DNA of 64,000 bases from an uncultured bacterium (GCA_937890835.1 CALADF010000001.1:1-64000), one strand, 5' to 3'; shown: positions 8,677 through 16,719, counted from the stretch's first letter. Program-made: numbers and translations. The notes: generated by a model from the letters alone, not told the origin.

Positions 8677-9549
8677 ATGGCAATCAGCACCGAAATCGTC
8701 GGGAGGCAGTTCGGGCCGTTCGTGCGCGAGTACACGTTCAAAGACCTTGAGATCTGCGCGCTCGGCTGCAACGCGGGCTATGACGGCAAGACCGATCTCA
8801 TCTACGTCAACGAGCACGATGCCGAGGCTCCCGATCTGAAGGTCCTTCCGATATTCGGCGTGCCGTTGACGGTCAACGAGGAGATGACGCGCACGCTCGA
8901 CTACGGTTACGACTACGCGGGATCGCTTCATTACGGTTTCGAGATCAAGCTGCACGCGCCTTTCAAGATGAACGATCGTATCGAGACGTTCGTGACCCAA
9001 GACGCGCTCTACGATCGCGGCGAGGGGCGCGGTTGCCTCTCGAAGCAGACCGGGCGCTCGTACAGCGCGGACGGCACGCACTTGTGCACGGTCGAGACAT
9101 GGGACGTGTGCATCTACGACGGAGGGTGGGGCGGGCCTCGTCCGCCGAAAGACATCGTGGAGATGCCCGATCGCGCGCCTGATGCGGTCGTGCGCGAGCG
9201 CATGCCCGAGAACATGCCCCTCATCTACCGTCTGATGGGGGACTGGCATCAGCAGCACATCGACTGGTCCTACACCGAGCAGACCGGGTTGGCGCGTCCT
9301 ATCGCTCACGGCGTTTCGCTCGGCGGATTCGCCATGCGCCATATCGTCAGCTCGTTTTTCCCGGGTGAGCCCGAGCGTATGACCCGCTTCAAGACACGCA
9401 TCACCTCTCCGGTGCTGCCGGGTACGCTGCTCGAGACGAGCATGTGGTTTGTGGGAGATAGCGAGATCAGGTTCCAGCTCGTCGATGCCGACGCGGACGA
9501 GACGGGCGTTAAGCCTCATCTGAACTACGGCATCTGCGAGTGGAGGTAA
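8677..9549 (+). CDS. MaoC-type enoyl-CoA hydratase 2 (double hot-dog)
   Basis: The product is 290 residues, a length that fits a tandem hot-dog hydratase of the MaoC/2-enoyl-CoA hydratase family. The N-terminal half carries HYGFEIKLHAPF near 88. The C-terminal half has DWHQQHID near 190 followed by GLARPIAHGVSLGGFA near 206, which corresponds to the family's catalytic D-x4-H region (here the Asp before the HxxxxD-like stretch is less canonical). AAAAGGAGAG is upstream, 16 bases after caiC. It could hydrate an enoyl-CoA with R stereochemistry, adding to or replacing the CaiD reaction. E. coli cai has no MaoC gene, so this is a distinctive part of the island. Confidence 0.75.
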   Translation: MAISTEIVGRQFGPFVREYTFKDLEICALGCNAGYDGKTDLIYVNEHDAEAPDLKVLPIFGVPLTVNEEMTRTLDYGYDYAGSLHYGFEIKLHAPFKMNDRIETFVTQDALYDRGEGRGCLSKQTGRSYSADGTHLCTVETWDVCIYDGGWGGPRPPKDIVEMPDRAPDAVVRERMPENMPLIYRLMGDWHQQHIDWSYTEQTGLARPIAHGVSLGGFAMRHIVSSFFPGEPERMTRFKTRITSPVLPGTLLETSMWFVGDSEIRFQLVDADADETGVKPHLNYGICEWR

Positions 9550-9605
9550 CGGGTTTTAAACGGGACCGGGGATAGCGCGAGTGCGTCGTTAAGGTTGAAC
9601 GGGCA

Positions 9606-9652
9606 GGCGCGTCGCGCTCTTGTGCAAAGGGTGCGACGCGCCCTCGTTTTTT
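9606..9652 (+). terminator. Strong terminator after MaoC gene
   Basis: GGCGCGTCGC (9606-9615) pairs with GCGACGCGCC (9633-9642), followed by a run of six T at 9647-9652. It ends the caiA-caiB-caiC-maoC unit before the second transporter. Confidence 0.7.
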
Positions 9653-9745
9653 GGCCGCGAGCGAGGCCGTGCGCCGGGGTTCGCATCATGCGGCGGCGCT
9701 TCCGTAGAGGCTGCGATCGCGGTTTTCAACCTGAGGAGGATAGGT

Positions 9746-11152
9746 ATGTCGGTCGGTGTTGAGGAGAAGACCAAGGTGGACGGCTCGCCTGCATATGTTG
9801 TCGCGAAAGCGAGCGGATCATTGAAGGGCGCGGTGAAGGAAACCGCGAAGAAAACCCTCGACGACGTGTCGATGACGCCGTCTCTTCGCAAGATCACGTT
9901 TTTCGCAAGCGGCGGTTCTTTCCTCGATGGATACGTCCTCTCCCTCATCGGCGTCGCGCTCACCCAGCTCGTTCCCGCGTTCGGGCTGAGCACGGAGGAG
10001 AGCGCCGCCATCGGCGCCTCGGTCCTCGTCGGGATCTTCTTCGGCACCATCCTCGGCGGTTACGTCACCGATAAAATCGGCAGGCACGTCATGTTCATCG
10101 TCGACGTGCTCGCCATCTGCGTCTTCTCCCTTTGGAGCGTGTTCGCCACGCAGGCGTGGGAGTTCGTGGCGGCGCGGTTCTTCATCGGGCTGTTCATCGG
10201 TGCTGACTATCCCATAGCCACCTCGCTCATCGCCGAGTTCGCGCCCAAGAAGAGCAGGTCGATCAACATGGGCATCGTCTCCGCCGCGTGGTATCTTGGC
10301 GCGACGGTCGCCGCCGTGGTGGGGTATGCGCTCTACGGCGTGGAGGACGGATGGCGTTGGATGCTCGCGTCGCCGGTGCCCATCTGCGTGTTCCTGCTCA
10401 TCGGGCGCAGCCGCGTGCCGGAATCGCCCTTGTGGCTCATCGAGCGCGGCCGGATCGAAGAAGCCCACGACGTCATGAAGCTCGTCTACGACGCCGACAT
10501 CGACGTTGCCGTACCCGAGTCGAGTGAGAAGAAGCTCGGCGTTCTCGAGATCTTCCGGGGCGGGTACCTCAAGCGCATCGTGTTCCTCGGCATCCTCACG
10601 TTGTGCCAGGTCGTCCCGATGTATGCCATCTACACGTTCGGCCCCGAGATCATGACCGCCTTCGGCTTGGGCGCAGGTGCCGATGCGATTCTCGGCGAAA
10701 GCGTCGTGAGCTTGTTTTTCCTGATCGGTTCCATTCCTGCGATGTTCTGGCTGAACTCGATGGGACGCCGCCCTCTTCTCATCAGATCGCTTGCCATGAT
10801 GGCGCTCGGCCTGATGGTGTTGGGGCTGTTCCCCGACGCGCCTGTTTTCGTCGTGGTCGTCGCGTTTGGCTCGTACGCCTTTTTCAGCGGCGGGCCGGGT
10901 ATCCTGCAATGGCTCTATCCCAACGAGCTTTTCCCGACCGAGGTTCGCGCGACCGCCGCCGGCATCGCCATCGCGTTCTCGCGTATCGGCACCGTGCTGG
11001 CGACCTACGCCACGCCGTTGTGCCTGGCGATGTTCGGCATCGGGCCGACCATGCTCGCGGCGGCGGCGCTGGTGGTGCTCGGCTTCGCCTTGTCGGTTGC
11101 GATGGCGCCCGAGACCCGGGACATGACGCTCGAGGAGTCGAGCTCGCTGTAG
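9746..11152 (+). CDS. MFS transporter of the sugar-porter/organic-acid type
   Basis: The product is 468 residues from the ATG at 9746, which has GAGGAGG upstream; 42 upstream in-frame codons cross the terminator and are not used. About twelve membrane segments follow a polar 55-residue N-terminus. Signature blocks are GGYVTDKIGRHVMF near 100 (the RxGR-like loop), PESPLWLIERGR near 227, and a second-half repeat SMGRRPLL near 340. This resembles aromatic-acid/benzoate and sugar porters. Its own leader after a terminator suggests separate expression. It may bring in the carboxylate substrate or export the reduced product. Confidence 0.82.
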   Translation: MSVGVEEKTKVDGSPAYVVAKASGSLKGAVKETAKKTLDDVSMTPSLRKITFFASGGSFLDGYVLSLIGVALTQLVPAFGLSTEESAAIGASVLVGIFFGTILGGYVTDKIGRHVMFIVDVLAICVFSLWSVFATQAWEFVAARFFIGLFIGADYPIATSLIAEFAPKKSRSINMGIVSAAWYLGATVAAVVGYALYGVEDGWRWMLASPVPICVFLLIGRSRVPESPLWLIERGRIEEAHDVMKLVYDADIDVAVPESSEKKLGVLEIFRGGYLKRIVFLGILTLCQVVPMYAIYTFGPEIMTAFGLGAGADAILGESVVSLFFLIGSIPAMFWLNSMGRRPLLIRSLAMMALGLMVLGLFPDAPVFVVVVAFGSYAFFSGGPGILQWLYPNELFPTEVRATAAGIAIAFSRIGTVLATYATPLCLAMFGIGPTMLAAAALVVLGFALSVAMAPETRDMTLEESSSL

Positions 11153-11210
11153 GGGCGCCCCTCTTTCTCGCGTTGGTCGAGAACATCGGTCGATTCTCTC
11201 GATTGCGCCC

Positions 11211-11576
11211 TTGTTCGCGCTGGATGCTGCGTCCGACTTTCTCGTCGCGCTTTGCGTTCAGATTGCGGTTCTTTTCTTTCTGATGTTGCTTTTGGGGCAC
11301 GTCGGCTTCCCGGGTCCCGAGGTTATCCGGTCCGTTTCGGGGGCGTTCCTTCTCACACCGTTCGTGCTTTCGGGGGCAACCATATGCTGCGCGTTCGACG
11401 CGGCGAGGTCTCCTTTTGATCCCGAAAAGCGCATAGGCTACGAGCTCGCGGCGTTTGCGCTCTCGGGCTTTGCCTGCGCCGTCGCCATGCTGGGGGCGGG
11501 TCCGGGCGCTATGCTCGCCGTTCTTGCGGTAGCGTGTCTTGCCCTGGTCGTGATCTTCCTTCGGCTTGCTGAATGA
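11211..11576 (+). CDS. Small hypothetical membrane protein
   Basis: This reading gives 121 residues with three or four hydrophobic segments separated by a polar loop containing FDAARSPFDPEKR near residue 65. The codon use is consistent with coding, but the TTG start has no clear ribosome site; an internal ATG near 11283 is an alternative. It lies 58 bases downstream of the second MFS transporter in the same direction. No family recognised. Confidence 0.4.
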   Translation: MFALDAASDFLVALCVQIAVLFFLMLLLGHVGFPGPEVIRSVSGAFLLTPFVLSGATICCAFDAARSPFDPEKRIGYELAAFALSGFACAVAMLGAGPGAMLAVLAVACLALVVIFLRLAE

Positions 11577-11588
11577 TCTCGCGTTATG

Positions 11589-11639
11589 AAAAAAGAACCC
11601 CCGCGAACCGCAAGGAGAGAGGTTCGGTTCGCGGGGGTT
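11589..11639 (-). terminator. Terminator of the caiD-like gene
   Basis: A 15-bp perfect stem (11596-11610 with 11625-11639) is followed, in minus-strand direction, by six T (complement of A at 11589-11594). It lies just beyond the minus-strand crotonase stop and also separates it from the plus-strand genes. Confidence 0.75.
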
Positions 11640-11725
11640 TGAGAAAACCGCTTCCTGTCCGAGAGAGGGGAGAAAATCGGGGAAGCGCGGTGGGTGAGCT
11701 GAATCCTAGCGCGGAGCGCGACGGG

Positions 11726-12511
11726 CTAGCGGCCCTGCCATTGCGGGGCGCGTTTCTCGACGAAGGCAGCCGGCCCCTCGATGCCGTCGGCGGTCTTCTC
11801 TAGGAAGCGGTAGGCGGCGTCGGAGTAGCGCATCGCATCTTCCTCGGACATCTGAGAGGCCGCGTGCACGATGTACTTGGTCCACTTCAGCGCGAGGGGG
11901 GCGTTCTTCAGGCACTGCTCGGCAAGTTCGATCGCCTTGTCCATGACCTCTTCGGCGGGCACGACGTAGTTGACGAGACCGAGCTCTTTCGCCTCGGAGG
12001 CCATGATCTTCTTGCCGGTCAGCAGAAGCTCCATGCAGTCCTTGCGGTTGATATCGCGGGCGAGGCGCACAAGGCCGCCGGTGGAGGCGATGATGCCCAG
12101 CCCTACCTCGGTGCAGCCGAACTTGGCGCGCTCGGAGGCGACGACCATGTCGCAGGAGACGGCGATTTCCATGCCGCCGCCGGCGGCGGAGCCGTTGCAT
12201 GCGGCGATGACGGGTTTAGAGCACAGACGCGCGGTCAGGCCGCCGAAGCCGTGCTCGGTGACGGTTTGGCACTCGCCGCCCTCGGAGAGCTCGGAGAGGT
12301 CCTCGCCCGCGCAGAACACCTTGCCCGTGCCCGTCACGATTATGGCGCGCACTGCCGGGTCCGTCTCGGCGTGGTTCATGATGTTCTCCATGGCGCGAGA
12401 GGTCACGCCGTTGAGGGCGTTAGCAACCTCAGGACGGTTGATGCGGATGATCAACAGGCCGTCCTCGCGAAGATCGGATACCACGGTGTCGGTGCCAAAG
12501 TAATCTGCCAT
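11726..12511 (-). CDS. caiD: CaiD-like crotonase (enoyl-CoA hydratase/isomerase)
   Basis: The product is 261 residues, the same as E. coli CaiD, from the ATG at 12511 with GGAGGAGC upstream. It shows the crotonase oxyanion regions FCAGEDLSEL near 63 and NGSAAGGGMEIAVSCD near 102, the E-x-GLGI stretch near 132, and a C-terminus IEGPAAFVEKRAPQWQGR very like that of CaiD. Expected role: interconversion of crotonobetainyl-CoA and carnitinyl-CoA. It is the only pathway gene on the minus strand and sits between the transporter and fixA, sharing a 373-base divergent control region with the fix operon. The in-frame extension to 12772 lacks a ribosome site and was not used. Confidence 0.82.
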   Translation of the reverse strand: MADYFGTDTVVSDLREDGLLIIRINRPEVANALNGVTSRAMENIMNHAETDPAVRAIIVTGTGKVFCAGEDLSELSEGGECQTVTEHGFGGLTARLCSKPVIAACNGSAAGGGMEIAVSCDMVVASERAKFGCTEVGLGIIASTGGLVRLARDINRKDCMELLLTGKKIMASEAKELGLVNYVVPAEEVMDKAIELAEQCLKNAPLALKWTKYIVHAASQMSEEDAMRYSDAAYRFLEKTADGIEGPAAFVEKRAPQWQGR

Positions 12512-12884
12512 TGCTCCTCCTTTTTTCCTTGCAACGTTGGGTTTATCGCACGCGCTGACACGACTGCCGAGAAAGCGGGGCGGTCGCTGATGCCCTTCGC
12601 GTTTCGATGCATCGATCGTATCTCCGGGCGCCTTCGCTGCGCATCGACAGTTGCGCGCGAGCGCGCCGTTACCGCATATCGGGGGTATCGCAAGAAATTG
12701 AGTAATGATGGTATAGCGGTTGTTTTGCGATGCATCAGCGCAGGTCAGGTGCAAAACTCCCCTCAACGCCAACGAGGAACCCGATTCTGCGAATGAGGGG
12801 CTTCGTGACGGAGTCGACCGGGGCCGTGTCCTCGGTCGCTAAGGTTCCGCAAGCGAAAAGCAAGAAAAGGAAGGGAACGAGAAG
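12512..12884. promoter_or_regulatory. Divergent control region caiD / fixABCX
   Basis: These 373 bases hold no convincing gene. The stretch around 12690-12730 is AT-richer than the rest and contains TATAGC (12712-12717) as a possible plus-strand -10. ATCGCAA (12687-12693) and TTGCGAT (12725-12731) form an inverted pair flanking it, and the second lies in the motif shared with the transporter promoter. A GATGCATC-type palindrome is at 12729-12736. The fixA leader ends with AAAAGGAAGGGAACGAG. Confidence 0.45.
12716..12733 (+). promoter_or_regulatory. Candidate operator, copy 2 (TGTTTTGCGATGC)
   Basis: GCGGTTGTTTTGCGATGC differs from the copy at 1832-1849 in one base. It is about 150 bases upstream of fixA and next to a possible -10. 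Binding by the LuxR-type regulator encoded at 227-1693 is a guess. Confidence 0.3.
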
Positions 12885-13640
12885 ATGAACATCGTTGTTT
12901 CTTTCAAGGTGGTTCCTGATGATCAGGACATCCAGGTTGCAGGTGACGGCTCCTTGGATTTCTCCAAGGCCCACCGTATCGTGTCCGCCTACGACCTCAA
13001 CGCGCTCGAGGCTGCCGCGCAGCTCGCGAGCGACAACGAGGGTTCCACGACGTGCGCTGTGACCGTCGGAGCTTCCAAAATCGACGACTCGAAGCTGAAG
13101 AAGAACATTCTCGCGCGCGGCATCGACACCCTCGTGATGCGCGCTGACGACGCCTACGCCGACATGGACGCCCACGCGACCGCCGAGGCCCTTGCGTCGG
13201 TTCTCTCCGGCATGGACTACGATCTGGTCATCTGCGGTGACGGCTCCGCCGACAACTATGCCCAGCAAGTCGACGTGCAGCTTGCGTCGAAGCTTGGCCT
13301 TCCCGTGGTGAACGCGGTCACCAAGATCACCGCCAAAGGCGGCGCCGTCGAGGTCGAGCGCACGCTCGAGGACGTCGTCGAGGTTGTCGAGGTCCCCCTT
13401 CCCGCCGTCATCTCAGTCACGCCCGACGTCGCGATCCCCCGCATCCCCGGCATGAAGGACATCCTCGCCGCGGGAAAAAAGCCCATGGACGTCGCCGGCG
13501 CCGACGTCGCGCCTGCAAACGTCATCGAAGTGGTTTCCTGCAAGGCTCCCGAGCAGGCCGATCGCAAGCTCGAGATCTTGGACGCTTCCGCTGACGGTGC
13601 TATCGAGAAGTTCGCTGCCGCGCTTAAAGCGGCTCTGTAA
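12885..13640 (+). CDS. fixA: FixA, electron-transfer flavoprotein beta-type subunit
   Basis: The product is 251 residues, near E. coli FixA at 256. It starts MNIVVSFKVVPDDQD and has the ETF-beta block CGDGSADNYAQQV near 122, followed by LGLPVVNAVTKI. With FixB it forms an FAD/AMP-binding heterodimer that moves electrons toward the CaiA-type dehydrogenase; FixABCX systems can be electron-bifurcating in other bacteria. AGGAAGGGAACGAG precedes the ATG. FixB begins 20 bases after its stop. Confidence 0.88.
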   Translation: MNIVVSFKVVPDDQDIQVAGDGSLDFSKAHRIVSAYDLNALEAAAQLASDNEGSTTCAVTVGASKIDDSKLKKNILARGIDTLVMRADDAYADMDAHATAEALASVLSGMDYDLVICGDGSADNYAQQVDVQLASKLGLPVVNAVTKITAKGGAVEVERTLEDVVEVVEVPLPAVISVTPDVAIPRIPGMKDILAAGKKPMDVAGADVAPANVIEVVSCKAPEQADRKLEILDASADGAIEKFAAALKAAL

Positions 13641-13660
13641 GGAAAGGCTGGGTATACAAC

Positions 13661-14548
13661 ATGAAGGCATTCGTTCTCGCCGAGCACTCCGACGCTGCTT
13701 TGTCCCTTTGTGCCGGCGCCCGCACCATCGCCGATGAAGTCGTCCTCGTCGCCATCGCCGATTTTGAGGTGTCGGGCGGTTGCGCCGACAAGATCGTTCA
13801 TATCGCGCTTCCCGAAGGCGCCGTCTACGATGACGCCGCCGAGACCGTGATCTCGGTGTTCGACGCCGAGGGCTGCGAGGTCGTGCTCGTGGAGCCGACG
13901 CGTCGCATGAAGTCCATCGCGGGTAAGCTCGCTGCTCATGCGGGCTCCTCCGTCATCACCGACGTCGTCTCCCTCACCGAAGAGGGGGCGAGGAGCCTGT
14001 ATTTCGGCGGCGTCGGCGAGCGCGTCCAAAAGGCGCTCGGCGTCGCGATCTACACCATCGGATCCGATGTTTTCGCAGGTGCCGAGGCCGCAGGCGCCAA
14101 CGCGGTCGAGGAGGTCGCTTGGGTTGCCCCGGCGCATCCCTCGAAGCTCGTCGCCTCGAAGCCTGTCGAGAAGAGCGGCGTGGACCTGTTCAAGGCGGAA
14201 GCCGTCGTTGCCGCGGGCCGCGGGTTCGCCGAGAAGGAGGATCTCGACCTCGCCCGCGCGCTGTGCGATAAGATCGGCGCGGGTCTTGGCTGCTCCCGTC
14301 CGCTCACCGAGGGCGTGGACTGGCTTCCCTCCGAGGTATACATCGGCGTGTCGGGTCTCATGCTGGCTCCGAAGGTGTATGTGGCCTGCGGCATCTCCGG
14401 TCAGATGCAGCATATGGTCGGCTGCAACCGCGCGACGACTCTGTTCGCCATCAACAAGGACAAGAACGCCCCTATTTTCAAGCAATGCGACTTCGGCCTG
14501 GTCGGCGACATCAAAGAGGTTCTGCCGGTCTTGACCGCGGCTCTCTAG
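13661..14548 (+). CDS. fixB: FixB, electron-transfer flavoprotein alpha-type subunit
   Basis: At 295 residues it is slightly shorter than E. coli FixB (313). The C-terminal FAD domain is intact: GRGFAEKEDLDLA near 187, CSRPLTEGVDWLPSE near 211, IGVSGLMLAPKVYVACGISG near 228, then the QMQHMVGC and INKDKNAPIF stretches. The N-terminal half is divergent, as usual in this family. Role: FAD-carrying partner of FixA. It is followed by 182 bases of GC-rich spacer before fixC, unusually long for this operon. Confidence 0.87.
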   Translation: MKAFVLAEHSDAALSLCAGARTIADEVVLVAIADFEVSGGCADKIVHIALPEGAVYDDAAETVISVFDAEGCEVVLVEPTRRMKSIAGKLAAHAGSSVITDVVSLTEEGARSLYFGGVGERVQKALGVAIYTIGSDVFAGAEAAGANAVEEVAWVAPAHPSKLVASKPVEKSGVDLFKAEAVVAAGRGFAEKEDLDLARALCDKIGAGLGCSRPLTEGVDWLPSEVYIGVSGLMLAPKVYVACGISGQMQHMVGCNRATTLFAINKDKNAPIFKQCDFGLVGDIKEVLPVLTAAL

Positions 14549-14567
14549 CAGCGCATCACCCTCTGCC

Positions 14568-14600
14568 ACCGCGGGGTGCGTTCGTTCCCGCCCCCGCGGT
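14568..14600. repeat. GC-rich inverted repeat in fixB-fixC spacer
   Basis: ACCGCGGGG (14568-14576) pairs with CCCCGCGGT (14592-14600). There is no T-tail. Further GC-rich dyads lie at about 14660-14690. It may cause pausing or mRNA processing between the ETF pair and fixCX. Confidence 0.35.
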
Positions 14601-14730
14601 CGGCTTCTCCTCCGCACGCTCCTTTGCGGTGTGCGGGCCGAATCGTCGCGAGCGTCACCGCGCCGCGCGACGAGCTCCTCGCGCGCGGTTTTCCCGTTTC
14701 GCGCGGCTAATCCGATGAGAAAGGAATGAC

Positions 14731-16026
14731 ATGGCAGATTTCGATGCTATCGTCGTCGGCGCAGGCTGCGCGGGCTCGGTAGCTGCTTACGAACTCGCGA
14801 AGGCGGGCAAGAGCGTCCTGGTCGTGGAGCGCGGCAATTTCGCCGGTGCCAAGAACATGACCGGCGGACGCATCTACACCCATTCTCTTCGCAAGGTGTT
14901 TCCCGATTTCGAGCAGGAGGCGCCGCTCGAGCGAAAGATCACGCACGAGCGCATCTCCATGCTCGCGCCCGACGCTAACTTCACCGTCGACTTCACCTCC
15001 GAAGCCATGAACGTCGAAGGGCAGGAGTCCTACGCCGTGTTGCGCGGCGTGTTCGATCAATGGCTCGCCACGAAGGCCGAGGACGAGGGCGCGGAGTTCA
15101 TCTACGGCATCGCCGTCGAAGAGCTCGTGCGTGATGAGTCCGGCAAGGTCTGCGGCGTGAAGGCGGGCGAGGATGAGATCACGGCGGAGGTCGTCCTGCT
15201 CTGCGACGGCGTGAACTCGCTGCTCACGAAGCAGGCGGTCGGCTTCAACCGCCCGGCTCCCTCCACCATGGCCGTCGGCATCAAGCAGGTCTTCGAGCTT
15301 CCCGCCTCGGTCATCACCGACCGCGTTTTGGCGGGATCCGACGACGAGGGCGCGGCGTGGTTGTTCGCGGGCGACGCGACCCACGGCCATATCGGCGGCG
15401 GCTTCATGTACACCAACAAGGAGTCCATCTCGCTCGGCATCGTGGCCACCATCGGCGACCTCATGCAGTCAAGCGAAACCCCCATCTACCAGATGCTCGA
15501 GGATTTGAAGCGGCACCCCGCCGTCGCCCCGCTCATCAAGGGCGCGAAGGTGATCGAGCACTCCGGCCACATGGTCCCCGAGGGAGGGCTCGACATGATG
15601 CCCGAGCTCACCGGCGACGGCGTGCTGCTCGCCGGCGAATCGGCTATGATGTGCGTGAACCTCGGTTACCAGGTGCGTGGTATGGACTATGCCATCGCCG
15701 CAGGTCAGATGGCGGGTATCGAGGCGGCTCGCGCCATCGACGCGGGTGACACCTCCAAGGCGGGCCTTGCGGGCTACGTGCGCGCGCTCGAGGACGGCTT
15801 CGTTCTCAAGGACCTCAGGCAGTTCAGCCGCTTCCCGCACTTCATGGAGTCGACCACGCGCATGTTCAACGAGTATCCCGCGATGGTGCGCGACGTGATG
15901 AACGCCATGTTCATCGTCAACGGCGAGCCCGTGAAGCCGCTGAAGAAGTCCATGATGCCCATCGTGAAGAAGGTCGGCGTCATGAACCTTTTGAAGGACG
16001 TTCGAGGAGGAATGAAGGCACTATGA
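14731..16026 (+). CDS. fixC: FixC, FAD-dependent ETF:quinone-type oxidoreductase
   Basis: The product is 431 residues, as expected for FixC (428 in E. coli). An N-terminal dinucleotide fold is clear: DAIVVGAGCAGSVAAYELAK near residue 4, then VVERG near 31. GHIGGGFMYTNKESISLGIV near 220 and DGVLLAGESAMMCV near 296 are typical of the FixC/ETF-QO family. Role: flavoprotein that passes electrons between FixX, quinone and the FixAB pair. GAGAAAGGA precedes the ATG. Its last four bases overlap the fixX start (ATGA), implying translational coupling. Confidence 0.88.
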   Translation: MADFDAIVVGAGCAGSVAAYELAKAGKSVLVVERGNFAGAKNMTGGRIYTHSLRKVFPDFEQEAPLERKITHERISMLAPDANFTVDFTSEAMNVEGQESYAVLRGVFDQWLATKAEDEGAEFIYGIAVEELVRDESGKVCGVKAGEDEITAEVVLLCDGVNSLLTKQAVGFNRPAPSTMAVGIKQVFELPASVITDRVLAGSDDEGAAWLFAGDATHGHIGGGFMYTNKESISLGIVATIGDLMQSSETPIYQMLEDLKRHPAVAPLIKGAKVIEHSGHMVPEGGLDMMPELTGDGVLLAGESAMMCVNLGYQVRGMDYAIAAGQMAGIEAARAIDAGDTSKAGLAGYVRALEDGFVLKDLRQFSRFPHFMESTTRMFNEYPAMVRDVMNAMFIVNGEPVKPLKKSMMPIVKKVGVMNLLKDVRGGMKAL

Positions 16027-16319
16027 GCACCTTTCGCATCGAGACCAACACCGATGAGTTCCTCTCGGTGAACAAATACGAGGTCGACGAGGGCAGCGCG
16101 CATATCGAACTGGTGGAGGATCCCTCCGACGAGGAGTTCGACAAGCTCATTCGCGTTTGCCCTGCGGCTCTGTACAAGCGCGACGAGACGGGCGCGAAGT
16201 CGTTCGATTACGCCGGATGCCTGGAGTGCGGCACCTGCCGCATCGCCTGCGGCGACACCATCGTCGCGAAATGGGAGAACCCGCAGCCCACGATGGGGAT
16301 CGAATACCGCTTCGGCTAG
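16023..16319 (+). CDS. fixX: FixX, ferredoxin-like protein
   Basis: The product is 98 residues. It has CP near residue 46 and the cluster motif CLECGTCRIAC near 68, followed by the FixX tail ending in EYRFG (EFRYG in E. coli). It should carry one iron-sulfur cluster and dock on FixC. It overlaps fixC by four bases and closes the fix operon. Confidence 0.88.
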   Translation: MSTFRIETNTDEFLSVNKYEVDEGSAHIELVEDPSDEEFDKLIRVCPAALYKRDETGAKSFDYAGCLECGTCRIACGDTIVAKWENPQPTMGIEYRFG

Positions 16320-16594
16320 GATCACTTGCCGAACGAGCGTCGATTCTTCAGGTAGCGCCCGCCGCCCGCCCTTTGCTCACGGGCGGCGGGTGAACGCGCG
16401 CCGATGAGATGCGCGCCCTGCTGCCAAGTCCGCCTTTGCTCACGGGCGGCGAACGCGCACGCGGTTTGGGGTTGCCGAGGCGCTCCGCCCGCCGCGCCGG
16501 TCTGACGAACCCGAGGGAATGCTCAAATTACGTGGAAACAATGGACTGAAATCCATTCAGGCAGGTGGGACTAGCGTTTTCTCGAATAATTTGG
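16320..16594. other. Intergenic spacer with duplicated hairpin unit
   Basis: No gene is seen in the 400 bases between fixX and rimP; this is the first part of that gap. CCCGCCGCCCG (16358-16368) and CGGGCGGCGGG (16380-16390) form an 11-bp stem that may end the fix transcript, though no T-run follows. The loop and right arm, CCTTTGCTCACGGGCGGCG, recur almost exactly at about 16432-16450, about 61 bases on, with a weaker stem. A smaller dyad AATGGA/TCCATT is at 16540-16557. Confidence 0.5.
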
Positions 16595-16600
16595 TATAAA
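16572..16600 (+). promoter_or_regulatory. Probable promoter of the rimP-nusA-infB operon
   Basis: An extended -10, TGGTATAAA (TATAAA at 16595-16600), stands in a distinctly AT-rich patch in an otherwise GC-rich gap. The -35 near 16572-16577 (TAGCGT) is poor, which is tolerated with an extended -10. Confidence 0.45.
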
Positions 16601-16672
16601 TAAAAACGTATGCGCACGAGTGCACCTGGAAAGGGCGTCCTTGCGCAGTCGACAACTTTTCTGAACGTACGC

Positions 16673-16703
16673 AGAAAGTGGGTTTCGACCCGCTTTCTTT
16701 ATT
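16673..16703 (+). terminator. Leader hairpin with T-rich tail upstream of rimP
   Basis: An 11-bp stem (16673-16683 with 16688-16698, one G-T pair) closed by a TTCG tetraloop is followed by TTATTTC. It lies just before the rimP ribosome site (GGGGAGG). The arrangement fits a leader attenuator of the rimP-nusA operon, whose E. coli counterpart is known to be NusA-regulated. Confidence 0.5.
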
Positions 16704-16719
16704 TCTGGGGAGGTGACTT

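Noticed and set aside
9620..9745. N-terminal extension of the second MFS transporter
   Set aside because: It runs through the strong terminator at 9606-9652 and lacks a ribosome site; the ATG at 9746 has GAGGAGG.
12512..12772. Upstream extension of the caiD-like gene
   Set aside because: The extra codons have no family match and no ribosome site; the ATG at 12511 has GGAGGAGC and gives the exact CaiD length.
12735..13268. Minus-strand open frame (177 residues) over fixA and its leader
   Set aside because: Antisense to fixA and to the promoter region, with low-complexity sequence.
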